Shown piece by piece: positions 18,638 to 26,304 of a stretch of DNA of 64,000 bases. Source of the DNA: an uncultured Rhizobiaceae group bacterium (lineage in GTDB: Bacteria; Pseudomonadota; Alphaproteobacteria; Rhizobiales; Rhizobiaceae); the NCBI GenBank assembly GCA_937930845.1, contig CALHBJ010000007.1, positions 279,701 through 343,700 on the forward strand. Reading direction: 5' to 3'. Every line of letters begins with the position of its first letter. Position 1 is the first letter of the stretch. Below the pieces are notes generated by a model that worked only from the letters and a program-made list of their open reading frames with translations, was not told where the DNA came from and searched no databases. Made by a program: the position numbers and the translations under genes.

Positions 18638-19615
18638 CTATTGGGCCAGCGCATGGGCCATCACGGTTTCATCAATATTGCCGCCGGTAAGGGTAGCTAA
18701 AATGGTTTTGCCTTTCACATCCAGCCGCCCTGCCAGCAGCGCGGCCAACGTCACCGCCCCACCGGGTTCAACAACCAATTTAAGCTCCCGAAACGCGAAT
18801 GCAACGGCAGCCAGCGCTTCAGCGTCAGATACAGCAAGACCGGAAGCCAGATTGTCCTTGCAGATGGCAAATGAATTCTCGCCCGGCATCTCCGTCATAA
18901 TGGCATCACAGACCGTGGGTTCAGTAGCATTGTGGCGCATCCGCGCGCCGCTGGCATGGGAACGTGCCTGATCGTCATAGCCTTCAGGTTCCACCGGGTG
19001 CACCTCGACATTGGGGAAATGGTGGCGCGTTGCCAACAACGTACCCGCCAACAGGCCGCCGCCACCGGTACACACCAACACATGGTCTGGGATCAGGCCA
19101 AGGGCGTTCATGTCCTGGGCCATTTCCAGCCCCACCGTACCCTGCCCGGCGATCACATGAAAATTTTCATATGGGTGGATGATCGGCGCTCCAGAATTAT
19201 GCGCCAATTGTTCCGTCACGCCCTCACGGTCTTCGCTATAGCGGTCATATTCCACAATTTCCGCACCGGAGCGCATGGTGCGGTCTTTCTTCGCCTGGGG
19301 TGCGTCCTTGGGCATGACAATTTTGGCGTCATAGCCAAACAACCGAGCAGCCTCAGCCACGCCTTGTGCATGATTGCCCGATGAACAGGCCAAAACGCCG
19401 GTGGTCCTGGCGCTTTGCGGCATATGGCTCATGGCATTATAGGCACCACGAAACTTGAAGCTCCCGGTGCGCTGCAAACACTCCGCCTTGAAATAGATGC
19501 GCGCGCCCAGTTCATCATCCAGCAACTGACTGCGGATCAGCGGCGTACGCACTGCCTGTCCGGTGATCGTACGGGCTGCGGCTTCAATATCGCTAAAATC
19601 AGGAAGCGTCGTCAT
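18638..19615 (-). CDS. Threonine/serine dehydratase-like PLP enzyme
   Basis: 325 residues from ATG 19615 (product begins MTTLPDFSDIEAAAR); the open frame runs on to 20044 but the extension overlaps the SDR gene and is spurious. PLP-dependent fold-type II enzyme: the Schiff-base lysine is in TGSFKFRGAYNAM, the substrate loop in SSGNHAQGVA, and the phosphate-binding glycine loop in CTGGGGLLAGT. It lacks the C-terminal ACT-like regulatory domain of biosynthetic IlvA, so it resembles catabolic threonine dehydratase or serine racemase, deaminating L-threonine to 2-oxobutyrate (or acting on serine/hydroxyaspartate). Divergent from the SDR gene with 145 bases between starts. Located directly upstream of hflX. 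Confidence 0.9.
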   Translation of the reverse strand: MTTLPDFSDIEAAARTITGQAVRTPLIRSQLLDDELGARIYFKAECLQRTGSFKFRGAYNAMSHMPQSARTTGVLACSSGNHAQGVAEAARLFGYDAKIVMPKDAPQAKKDRTMRSGAEIVEYDRYSEDREGVTEQLAHNSGAPIIHPYENFHVIAGQGTVGLEMAQDMNALGLIPDHVLVCTGGGGLLAGTLLATRHHFPNVEVHPVEPEGYDDQARSHASGARMRHNATEPTVCDAIMTEMPGENSFAICKDNLASGLAVSDAEALAAVAFAFRELKLVVEPGGAVTLAALLAGRLDVKGKTILATLTGGNIDETVMAHALAQ

Positions 19616-19760
19616 GGCTTTGTCCGTAGTAAAAAATTCGCACAACCCTTTCGATAGGCCAAAGCAAAACACTGGGAAAGAGCCCCAGAGACGGTTTCTG
19701 CCATTGGCAAGGCGGGCCGAAACGGGAAAGATGGATAAAACAGGATTGGGAGACATCAAA

Positions 19761-20540
19761 ATGGATCTGGGAATTTCAGGCCGCAAGGCCATTGTATGCG
19801 CATCAAGCGAAGGTTTGGGCAAAGGCTGCGCCGTGGCGCTGGCCGAAGCGGGCTGCGAGGTCATCGTCAACGCCCGCACCCAGGCCAATGTGGATGCCAC
19901 CGTGGCAGAGATTGCCGCCGCAACCGGCTCCAAGGTCACCGGCATTGCCGCAGATGTGGGCACATCGGAAGGCCAACAGGCATTACTCGCCGCCTGCCCC
20001 AACCCGGATATTCTGGTCAACAATAATGGTGGCCCGCCGCGCAAAAACTATAACGAGTTGGACCGTGCTGCGATGATTGAGGGCGTGGTGCAAAACATGA
20101 TCACGCCCATTGAACTCATCCAGGCGGTGGCTGATGGCATGGCGGAGCGCAAATTTGGCCGCATCGTCAACATCACATCCTTGAGCGTCATGATGCCAAT
20201 CGAAGGGCTCGACTTGTCCTCAGGTGCTCGCGCCGGTCTTACCGCCTTTCTCGCAGGTGTACGCCCGCTTTACGCAAGCCACAATGTCACCATCAACAAT
20301 CTGCTTCCCGGCAAAATGGATACGAAACGCCTGCGCGGCGGCATGGCCGCGGCGGCACAGTCCATGGGCATTTCCGCAGAAGTGGTCGCCCAAAAACAGG
20401 CGGATGAAATTCCTGCCAAACGCTTCGGCACCCCAGGCGAATTTGGCAATACCTGCGCATTCCTTTGCTCGCAACATGCAGGCTACATTACCGGCCAAAA
20501 CATCCTGATGGATGGCGGCCTGTTCCCCCACGCATTTTGA
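19761..20540 (+). CDS. Atypical short-chain dehydrogenase/reductase
   Basis: 259 residues from ATG 19761, with GGGAGA seven bases upstream; the open frame upstream to 19563 overlaps the divergent gene and is not used. The Rossmann fold is clear: nucleotide loop SSEGLGKGCAVALAEAG (variant TGxxxGxG), NNNGGPP in place of the NNAG motif, and a C-terminal GYITGQNILMDGG. The catalytic Ser is in NITSLSV, but where the YxxxK motif should be the sequence reads LSSGARAGL, so both Tyr and Lys are missing. Such variants exist in the SDR superfamily. Either it uses other residues or does not act as a classical reductase. Substrate unknown. Confidence 0.88.
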   Translation: MDLGISGRKAIVCASSEGLGKGCAVALAEAGCEVIVNARTQANVDATVAEIAAATGSKVTGIAADVGTSEGQQALLAACPNPDILVNNNGGPPRKNYNELDRAAMIEGVVQNMITPIELIQAVADGMAERKFGRIVNITSLSVMMPIEGLDLSSGARAGLTAFLAGVRPLYASHNVTINNLLPGKMDTKRLRGGMAAAAQSMGISAEVVAQKQADEIPAKRFGTPGEFGNTCAFLCSQHAGYITGQNILMDGGLFPHAF

Positions 20541-20546
20541 TCTGGC

Positions 20547-20564
20547 GGGGGGCTCAAGCCCCCC
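20547..20564. terminator. GC hairpin behind the SDR gene
   Basis: A perfect seven-base-pair stem GGGGGGC / GCCCCCC with a TCAA loop begins six bases after the SDR stop. No T run follows on either strand, so it may be a weak or factor-dependent terminator or a 3'-end protecting hairpin. Confidence 0.45.
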
Positions 20565-20578
20565 CAAATGTCCAGCGA

Positions 20579-21229
20579 TTGGGCAAACAGACAAAAAGCT
20601 TTGGCAAACAAAAAAGCGAGGCGACACCGGCAAACAAAGCCTCTGTGGGTGACATCAAAAGCAAACGGCGCGCCTTGCAGATTAACCGGGCCGCGGTGCG
20701 TTGCCGGTCACAGGTGCTGGACAATTTCTATATTGGGTTCTACCGGGCCAATTATCCGTCGGTGAAGGGCAAGGAAGCCCGTCTTTTTGCCGACAGTTAT
20801 GGTGTCAAACGCGCTGAAAAAATGGGGCGCAATGCCGCCAATACCAGCAGGGCATTTCAGCCACAACAGCGCGATGTGGGAACGCAAAGAATAGACCCGA
20901 CCACAGGGCGCGTCACAACCCAGTCGCAGCGCAGGGCTGCCTCCATACGACATGCGCAGCAAACCAGTTCCGGCCCAACAATAACCCTGACCAAGCAAAA
21001 ACGTGACACGATTCAAAAGCCCAATGTGACAAGCGAATCCAACGACCCTTACAACACCGCAGTTGAGGCCTATGATCCGGCAAAGGACGAATTCCTCAAG
21101 AACCGTCCTCCGGCACCCAAGTGCAATGCCAAGCCGGGCGTCCGTTGCATCCGGGAAAAATGGGGCGCAATACGACCATTACCGGTACTGCTCGTAAAAA
21201 CGCCGCTGGTGCCTCAAACGGTAAGCTGA
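20579..21229 (+). CDS. Unknown basic protein (doubtful ORF)
   Basis: An open frame without in-frame ATG after the SDR gene; possible starts are TTG 20579 or GTG 20645 (giving about 216 or 194 residues). The predicted product is basic and polar, rich in Lys, Arg, Gln, Thr and Asn, with RRALQINRAAVRCRS and FADSYGVKRAEKMGRN in its first half and PPAPKCNAKPGVRC near its end; no signal peptide, membrane segment or domain is recognised. It could be a genuine fast-evolving protein, or the remnant of a gene disrupted by frameshift near 21.1-21.2 kb, where another frame opens. I do not assign a function. Confidence 0.38.
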   Translation: MGKQTKSFGKQKSEATPANKASVGDIKSKRRALQINRAAVRCRSQVLDNFYIGFYRANYPSVKGKEARLFADSYGVKRAEKMGRNAANTSRAFQPQQRDVGTQRIDPTTGRVTTQSQRRAASIRHAQQTSSGPTITLTKQKRDTIQKPNVTSESNDPYNTAVEAYDPAKDEFLKNRPPAPKCNAKPGVRCIREKWGAIRPLPVLLVKTPLVPQTVS

Positions 21230-21307
21230 CTATCAGCAATGGTGATTGGTCAGTCGGCTGTGAACCATCTGTCCCAGGCCAATATGTGCCAGTGCGCAGA
21301 TGCGGCG

Positions 21308-21934
21308 ATGAAAAGGCTGACTATTGTGACCTATGCTATTATTTTCGACTGCGAGTTCGTTGTCCGCGAAGGGGCCCAACAACGTTTTTGGTGTGGGCCA
21401 TTGGACCCTGATCCGGTCATTGCCCAAATTGGTGCGGTGAAGGTCAGCCTTGAGAAGAATTTCCCAATTCTCGATACGTTTAAGCGATACGTCACGCCAA
21501 AAACACGAGAGGGTAAGGACTACAATATCGACCCATTCTTCACCCGCCTCACCGGCATTACCGCCGCTGATATATCGGAAAACGGGATCGCGCTGTCGAA
21601 GGCTATTTCGCAATTGGGTGACTTTGCAGGTGAGGCAAACCTTTGGTCCTGGGGCAAGGACGAACTGAATATGATGGCCATCAGTTGTTACATTGAGGGC
21701 ATCGAACCAGAAATTCCCGCCACAAGATTTGGCAATGCCTGCCAGTTGCTGCTTGAGGCAGGAATGCTGATCGAAGACCTGTATAAAACCCGCAGCAGCG
21801 GTTTGGCGGACTATTTTGGCGTCAAACATCCGCCACTAAAGGGGCATGACGCCTTGGACGATGCACTGTCCATATCATATGCCATCCAGCACCTCCTGCG
21901 GACAGGAAAACTATCTGCCAAACATTTTGGCTAA
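21308..21934 (+). CDS. DnaQ-fold 3'-5' exonuclease (DEDDh type)
   Basis: 208 residues from ATG 21308; in-frame upstream starts at 21284 and 21239 exist. Four of the acidic and histidine positions of the DEDDh exonuclease fold are visible: Asp14 and Glu16 in IIFDCEFV, an Asp region in LWSWGKDELNM, and the HxAxxD-like C-terminal motif in GHDALDDALS. The region FFTRLTGITAADI is the conserved Exo II surroundings. The family includes the proofreading subunit of DNA polymerase III, oligoribonuclease-like RNases and stand-alone nucleases; which nucleic acid this one degrades is unknown. It is followed after 86 bases by a Nudix gene on the same strand. A phage or accessory origin is possible but not shown. 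Confidence 0.85.
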   Translation: MKRLTIVTYAIIFDCEFVVREGAQQRFWCGPLDPDPVIAQIGAVKVSLEKNFPILDTFKRYVTPKTREGKDYNIDPFFTRLTGITAADISENGIALSKAISQLGDFAGEANLWSWGKDELNMMAISCYIEGIEPEIPATRFGNACQLLLEAGMLIEDLYKTRSSGLADYFGVKHPPLKGHDALDDALSISYAIQHLLRTGKLSAKHFG

Positions 21935-22020
21935 ATCCCACCTGCTCGCTGGGCTGCCACCTCCCCTCGGTGGTTTTCCCCGGCTCGACCAAGTTTCTCA
22001 TCGTTGCTATCCATATTTCC

Positions 22021-22461
22021 ATGCGCTGCCGCCCCTCATCCCGACTGCTGCTTCTTGATCCAACCGGGAGGGTTTTGCTCTTTCGATTCACCTTCACAAG
22101 CGGCGCACTGAGCGACCAAATCTATTGGGCCACTCCTGGCAGTGGTGTGGAACCTGGGGAGACATTTCAACAGACGGCTCTTCGGGAATTGAAAGAAGAA
22201 ACAGGGCTCATCATTGATAGCGTTGGCGACGAAATCGCCCAGCGAAAATTTAAGCTTCAGATGCCGGACGGTGAATTTGTCATGGCAGATGAACGCTTCT
22301 TCGTAGTGCACACATTTGACCAAACTGTTTGTAACGCCAAATGGACGGACCACGAAAAGCAGGTGATGACAGCCCATCACTGGTGGTCGAAAGAGGAATT
22401 GGCGCAGTCTTCTGAGACTATATTCCCGGAGAATATCCAGGAATTACTCAGCACGCTTTAG
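22021..22461 (+). CDS. Nudix hydrolase
   Basis: 146 residues from ATG 22021; the frame is open upstream to 21970. The Nudix box spans residues 41-63: SGVEPGETFQQTALRELKEE plus TGL, matching GX5EX7REUXEEXGU except that the first Gly is Ser. The Mg2+-binding Glu residues (R55-E56-L-K-E59-E60) are intact. The family cleaves nucleoside diphosphates linked to another moiety; the substrate is unknown. The C-terminal part with HHWWSKEELAQ resembles small NTP/nucleotide-sugar Nudix enzymes of alphaproteobacteria. It may be co-transcribed with the upstream exonuclease gene. Confidence 0.9.
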   Translation: MRCRPSSRLLLLDPTGRVLLFRFTFTSGALSDQIYWATPGSGVEPGETFQQTALRELKEETGLIIDSVGDEIAQRKFKLQMPDGEFVMADERFFVVHTFDQTVCNAKWTDHEKQVMTAHHWWSKEELAQSSETIFPENIQELLSTL

Positions 22462-22488
22462 GTGCTGCAAGCCCAAGGCGCTTGCACC
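22461..22488. terminator. Hairpin between the convergent Nudix and ridA genes
   Basis: GGTG...GCAAGC pairs with GCTTGC...ACC across a short loop, starting at the last base of the Nudix stop codon. No T tract follows, so factor-independent termination is not assured; a bidirectional role between convergent genes is plausible. Confidence 0.4.
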
Positions 22489-22546
22489 AGTTGAACTGCC
22501 AAATCATGCGCCCTGCAACTCTGGAAGATAGCCAGTAAACCGCTCT

Positions 22547-22930
22547 CTATCCAACAGCAATGGCTTCAATTTCCAACAGCCAACCTTCGTCAAAGATTCC
22601 GGTTACGATAACTGTCAAAGCGGGTTTCTGATCCCCGAGCACCTCCTGGCGAACAGCTGTGTTTTGGGCACGAAACTGTCGGCTGGCAAGGAAGGTCGTG
22701 TGTTTCACGATGTTTTCCAAACCCATATCTGCTGCCCTCAATTGCGCTTCAACATTAGCCCATGTCTGCTTTGCCTGTTCAGTGAAGGTTTCGGGTGTTG
22801 TGCCATCGGGTCGAACAGGAATCTGGCCGCTGACATAGACCGTACGTTTCTGCCCGCTCACTTCAATCGCTTGAGAATATTGTGAGTTCAGATCATGTGC
22901 ATTGGCCGCATTTATGCTTCTTGTCATCAT
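22547..22930 (-). CDS. RidA family (YjgF/YER057c/UK114) protein
   Basis: 127 residues from ATG 22930 (a second ATG follows at once). The trimeric RidA fold is indicated by YSQAIEVSGQKRTVYVSGQIPV, the central AQLRAADMGLENIVKHTTFL and the C-terminal KPALTVIVTGIFDEGWLLEIEA. Canonical RidA deaminates reactive enamines/imines from PLP enzymes through an Arg in the conserved region near residue 105 (usually R-x-x-V-x-V); here the corresponding stretch reads PALTVIVTG without the Arg, so it belongs to a Rid subfamily other than archetypal RidA. The divergent Lrp-type gene is a likely regulator. Confidence 0.88.
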   Translation of the reverse strand: MMTRSINAANAHDLNSQYSQAIEVSGQKRTVYVSGQIPVRPDGTTPETFTEQAKQTWANVEAQLRAADMGLENIVKHTTFLASRQFRAQNTAVRQEVLGDQKPALTVIVTGIFDEGWLLEIEAIAVG

Positions 22931-23010
22931 TGTATTTTCTCAAAATTATATACAGCTATTGAAGAATACACCGAATGATATTCGCCGAAATAACAAATCC
23001 CTTTAAGGAT

Positions 23011-23016
23011 TATAAT
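23011..23016 (+). promoter_or_regulatory. Possible -10 element of the Lrp-type gene
   Basis: A perfect TATAAT lies 40 bases before the ATG of the regulator gene, in an AT-rich intergenic stretch, and overlaps the palindrome ATACGTAT (23015-23022). There is no good -35 hexamer 16-18 bases upstream, so this may be an activator-dependent or weak promoter. Confidence 0.33.
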
Positions 23017-23055
23017 ACGTATACGATTCTGCGTCACACAGGAGAACAGGCATCC

Positions 23056-23535
23056 ATGGACCATTTTGACAGAAAGATATTAGGCGAACTCATCGCCAAT
23101 TCCGGCACACCCTACGCTTCGCTTGGCAAATCTGTGGGCTTGTCCGCTCCAGCTGTACATGAACGTGTAAAGCGAATGCGCAAATCTGGGGTCATTAAGC
23201 AGACTACGATTGCCGTTGACGGTAATGCAGTTGGGAAGCCGTTTCTGGCCTTTGTTCTGGTTGAATTTTCTGGCTGGGGCAAAAGTCGCAAACTGATGGA
23301 CATAATTGAATATCCAGAGGTAGAAGAGATCCATTCGGTAGCGGGAGATAGTGGGATGATATTGAAAATCAGAACCCGCGATGCCCACTCACTCGAATTG
23401 TTCCTTGCACAGCTATATCAATATTCCGGAGTGAGAACGACTAAGAGCTATATTGTTCTGTCCACGTTTTTGGAACGCCCGACGCAGGCCGGGATCACTC
23501 AAGAGTGGCCAGACACCCTTTTACCTGACAGTTGA
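23056..23535 (+). CDS. Lrp/AsnC family transcriptional regulator (divergent from ridA)
   Basis: 159 residues from ATG 23056, with AGGAGA about 10 bases upstream; the longer open frame to 22975 is not needed. N-terminal helix-turn-helix (FDRKILGELIANSGTPYASL, then VGLSAPAVHERVKRMRKSG) and a C-terminal RAM domain (VEEIHSVAGDSGMILKIRT). It lies head to head with the RidA-family gene, with 125 bases between starts, the common arrangement for an Lrp-type regulator and its target in amino acid metabolism. It is not closely similar to the other Lrp-type protein of this window (16.3 kb). Confidence 0.92.
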   Translation: MDHFDRKILGELIANSGTPYASLGKSVGLSAPAVHERVKRMRKSGVIKQTTIAVDGNAVGKPFLAFVLVEFSGWGKSRKLMDIIEYPEVEEIHSVAGDSGMILKIRTRDAHSLELFLAQLYQYSGVRTTKSYIVLSTFLERPTQAGITQEWPDTLLPDS

Positions 23536-23714
23536 GTTGGCAGATCAATTCGATATTCGGGTTAAAGGAACGCTGCAAATGCCCATCGTTCACAGATGTG
23601 TTGCCTTGCATCCAGACTGGTGCGCGGCGAGGCCACAACGGCTGGCCCAACGGTAAATCCCCCCATTAACCTCGCTTGCAGTTAACCCTATAGCAAAGTG
23701 TTCGGCCTATTGAT

Positions 23715-24908
23715 TTGGGAGCATTGTTCCGCGCATATGACGTTGCGGCACATTATGGATTGACGAAGGATACTGTCCTGTTGCGCGCAATTTCCCATTC
23801 ATGGCCGTTTTCAGCCGCCGCTGTTGTGCTGGCGCTGCTCGTGGGCCTGGTGGGTTTGGCACAATCAGCATCACCTGCCAGTGCGGAATCCAATCAGTGC
23901 CGCAGGCTGGAAATCCAGTTGGCTTCGGCAAGCCGTGGCGGTTCAAAACGTGTTTCGCAAAAATACCGCAAGGCCATTCGCACCCAGGAGCGGCAGATAA
24001 GTAAAGTGCAGAATGCCATGGGGCGTTATGGCTGTTCAGCAAACAAGCGTCTGTTTCGCCGCGAGGCGCATTCTTCCTGTGGCAATCTGCGCGGCACGCT
24101 AAAGCGCATGCGCAACAATCTTGCTTCATTGCGCAAGCGCAATCGGGGAAAATCTTCGGCTTCACCGGCAAAGCGCCGCAGCATCTTGCGCGCCATGCGT
24201 CGGGCCGGATGCGGTTCCAGCGTGGCTAAAACCCGCGAAGCCCGCCGCCGGTCGATTACAGAACAGATATTTGGACAATCCTCCACCAAACGCCGCCGCG
24301 AACAGGCGCGCAGAGATCGCAAAGAACTTAACGGCAAACGCCGCCGGTCCACCGAAGACCGGCTGAAAAACTACAACACCGTGCGCACCGTGTGTGTGCG
24401 CACCTGTGATGGCCATCATTTCCCGGTCAGTTTTTCAACTCAGAAAACATCTGCAGAAAACGATGCCATGGCGTGTGAAGCTCTGTGCCCCGGCACGCCC
24501 ATGGCCCTGTATTATCACAAAACTGCCGGCCAGAGCGTTGAAGACATGGTGTCGGTGGACACCGGAGAGCCCTACAGCGCCCTGCCAACCGCTTTTGCCT
24601 ATCAAACCTCTTACAATCCCAGTTGTTCGTGCAACTACCGTCTGTTGAAGCGCGAAAAGGCGCAGATGCCCCAGGAAGAGCTGCAACGACAAACGGAAGA
24701 GGAACGCTCAAAGGTGATCGCCAAAATTGCCCTGCCGATTTGGCGTGGTGACCAGGGCCAGGATCCAGAAACCCTTGCCTCGCGAAAAGGCGGTCTTACC
24801 CTTGACCGCATCCGCGAATTGCAACCGGTCAATCAAAACCAGCAGGTCGCACGGGACAGACGTGGCGTCAGGGTAATCGGCGAATCGTTTCTTCCCAACC
24901 GAGAATAG
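23715..24908 (+). CDS. DUF2865 domain protein, secreted or membrane-anchored
   Basis: 397 residues from TTG 23715; an in-frame TTG at 23760 would shorten it by 15 residues, and no ATG is available. A hydrophobic segment ([19 protein letters not shown], about residues 34-52) followed by SPASAES looks like a signal peptide. The next 150 residues are strongly basic and helical with regularly spaced Cys (YGCSANK, SCGNLRG, RAGCGSS). The C-terminal half carries the DUF2865 signature: [32 protein letters not shown] and [10 protein letters not shown], a Cys-rich periplasmic domain found in Rhizobiales and of unknown function. The last 41 bases overlap the 3' end of gltX on the other strand. Confidence 0.82.
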   Translation: MGALFRAYDVAAHYGLTKDTVLLRAISHSWPFSAAAVVLALLVGLVGLAQSASPASAESNQCRRLEIQLASASRGGSKRVSQKYRKAIRTQERQISKVQNAMGRYGCSANKRLFRREAHSSCGNLRGTLKRMRNNLASLRKRNRGKSSASPAKRRSILRAMRRAGCGSSVAKTREARRRSITEQIFGQSSTKRRREQARRDRKELNGKRRRSTEDRLKNYNTVRTVCVRTCDGHHFPVSFSTQKTSAENDAMACEALCPGTPMALYYHKTAGQSVEDMVSVDTGEPYSALPTAFAYQTSYNPSCSCNYRLLKREKAQMPQEELQRQTEEERSKVIAKIALPIWRGDQGQDPETLASRKGGLTLDRIRELQPVNQNQQVARDRRGVRVIGESFLPNRE

Positions 24909-26244
24909 GCAGCAGGTCCGCCAGTTCAGGGCCATGGGTCTGGCCCGTCAAAGCCAGCCGCAATGGCATGAACAAGCCCCTGCCCTTGCGGCCTGTTTCC
25001 TGTTTCAACTTGCCTGTCCAGATTGACCATACATCATCAGCCCAGGGCTGGGCCGGCAACAATTTCTTTGCGGTTTGCAGGAATTCCAGGTCTTCATCGG
25101 CCACCGGAGCGGCTTCAAATTTGCCGCGCACCATTGCCGCCCATGGCGCAACTTCGCTGAACAGATTGAGATTGGGCCGGATCGCGTTCCAAAACGCTTC
25201 GCCCAAATCACAATCAAGCTGGGCCAGCCGGGGCTGTGCCACGCCATAAGGCATCTGGTGCAGCAGCTTTTCATTGAGCACACCAATGTCGGCGGGATCG
25301 AACTTTGAATCCGATTTCGAGATTGTGTTGGGGTCAAACAATTGAGCCAGGTCTTCAAGACTGCCACAGGCTTCAACCGGCAAGGACGTGCCCGTCAGCG
25401 TGGCCAGTGAAGCAACCGCCATGGGCTCGTATCCATGGTCCCGCAGGCTGGCAATCGACAGGGCACCACTGCGCTTTGACAGGCCAGCTCCCGTTGCGTC
25501 CTGCAACAGATTGTGGTGGCCAAATGTGGGCTCCGCCCCGCCCAATGCGCGAAACAGCGCAATTTGCGCACCACTATTGGTGATATGGTCTCCGCCGCGA
25601 ATAACATGGGTCATGCCCATATCAATGTCGTCGACGACAGATGGCAAAGTATACAAATAGGTGCCGTCTTCGCGGATCAGAACCGGGTCGGACATGGAGG
25701 CGAGATCAACGGTCTGCTCACCACGCATAATGTCCTGAAAACGGATTTCGGTGCGCCGGGTCTCAAATGGAGTCTCGGCAAAATTCGGCAACAGAAAACG
25801 CCAATGCGGTTTCTTGCCCTCGGCTTCAAGTCGAGCCCGGTCTTCGGGCGACAGTTTCAGCGCGCTGCGGTCATAAACCGGCGGCAAGCCCCGCGCCATC
25901 AGCCGCTTGCGGCGGCGGTCAATTTCATCGGGCGTTTCATAACAAGGATATAGCAAACCCTGATTGCGCAGCTTCGCTGCCGCCGCATCGTAGAGTTCAA
26001 AACGGTCAGACTGTTTCACAATCACATCCGGCTGGATGCCAAGCCAGTGCAAATCCTCCACAATGCCATCGGCAAATTCCTGGGTGGAACGTTCCTGGTC
26101 GGTATCATCGAGGCGTAGCACGAATTGCCCGCCATCACGTTTTGCCATCAGCCAATTGAACAAGGCCGTGCGAATGTTGCCGATGTGGATGCGCCCCGTG
26201 GGAGACGGTGCAAAGCGAACGGTGGGGGATGCTGAAATGGTCAT
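24868..26244 (-). CDS. gltX: Glutamyl-tRNA synthetase
   Basis: 458 residues from ATG 26244. Class I synthetase attaching glutamate to tRNA-Glu and, in non-discriminating forms, tRNA-Gln. The HIGH motif is [11 protein letters not shown] and the KMSKS equivalent is GLSKRSG; this sequence and the shorter anticodon-binding part resemble the second GluRS (GltX2 type) found in alphaproteobacteria that carry two copies. No second copy is in the window, so the division of labour cannot be judged. The stop lies inside the convergent DUF2865 gene. An MFS transporter gene lies upstream on the same strand, 60 bases away. Confidence 0.95.
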   Translation of the reverse strand: MTISASPTVRFAPSPTGRIHIGNIRTALFNWLMAKRDGGQFVLRLDDTDQERSTQEFADGIVEDLHWLGIQPDVIVKQSDRFELYDAAAAKLRNQGLLYPCYETPDEIDRRRKRLMARGLPPVYDRSALKLSPEDRARLEAEGKKPHWRFLLPNFAETPFETRRTEIRFQDIMRGEQTVDLASMSDPVLIREDGTYLYTLPSVVDDIDMGMTHVIRGGDHITNSGAQIALFRALGGAEPTFGHHNLLQDATGAGLSKRSGALSIASLRDHGYEPMAVASLATLTGTSLPVEACGSLEDLAQLFDPNTISKSDSKFDPADIGVLNEKLLHQMPYGVAQPRLAQLDCDLGEAFWNAIRPNLNLFSEVAPWAAMVRGKFEAAPVADEDLEFLQTAKKLLPAQPWADDVWSIWTGKLKQETGRKGRGLFMPLRLALTGQTHGPELADLLPILGWEETIRRLP

Positions 26245-26304
26245 GCGCCGCGTTTAGTGGACACGGGCTCAAAACTCAACGGTTGATCGCCCCTCGCGAC
26301 GATT

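Noticed and set aside
19616..20044. N-terminal extension of the threonine-dehydratase-like gene
   Set aside because: It lies antisense over the SDR gene; the enzyme family starts at the sequence encoded from 19615.
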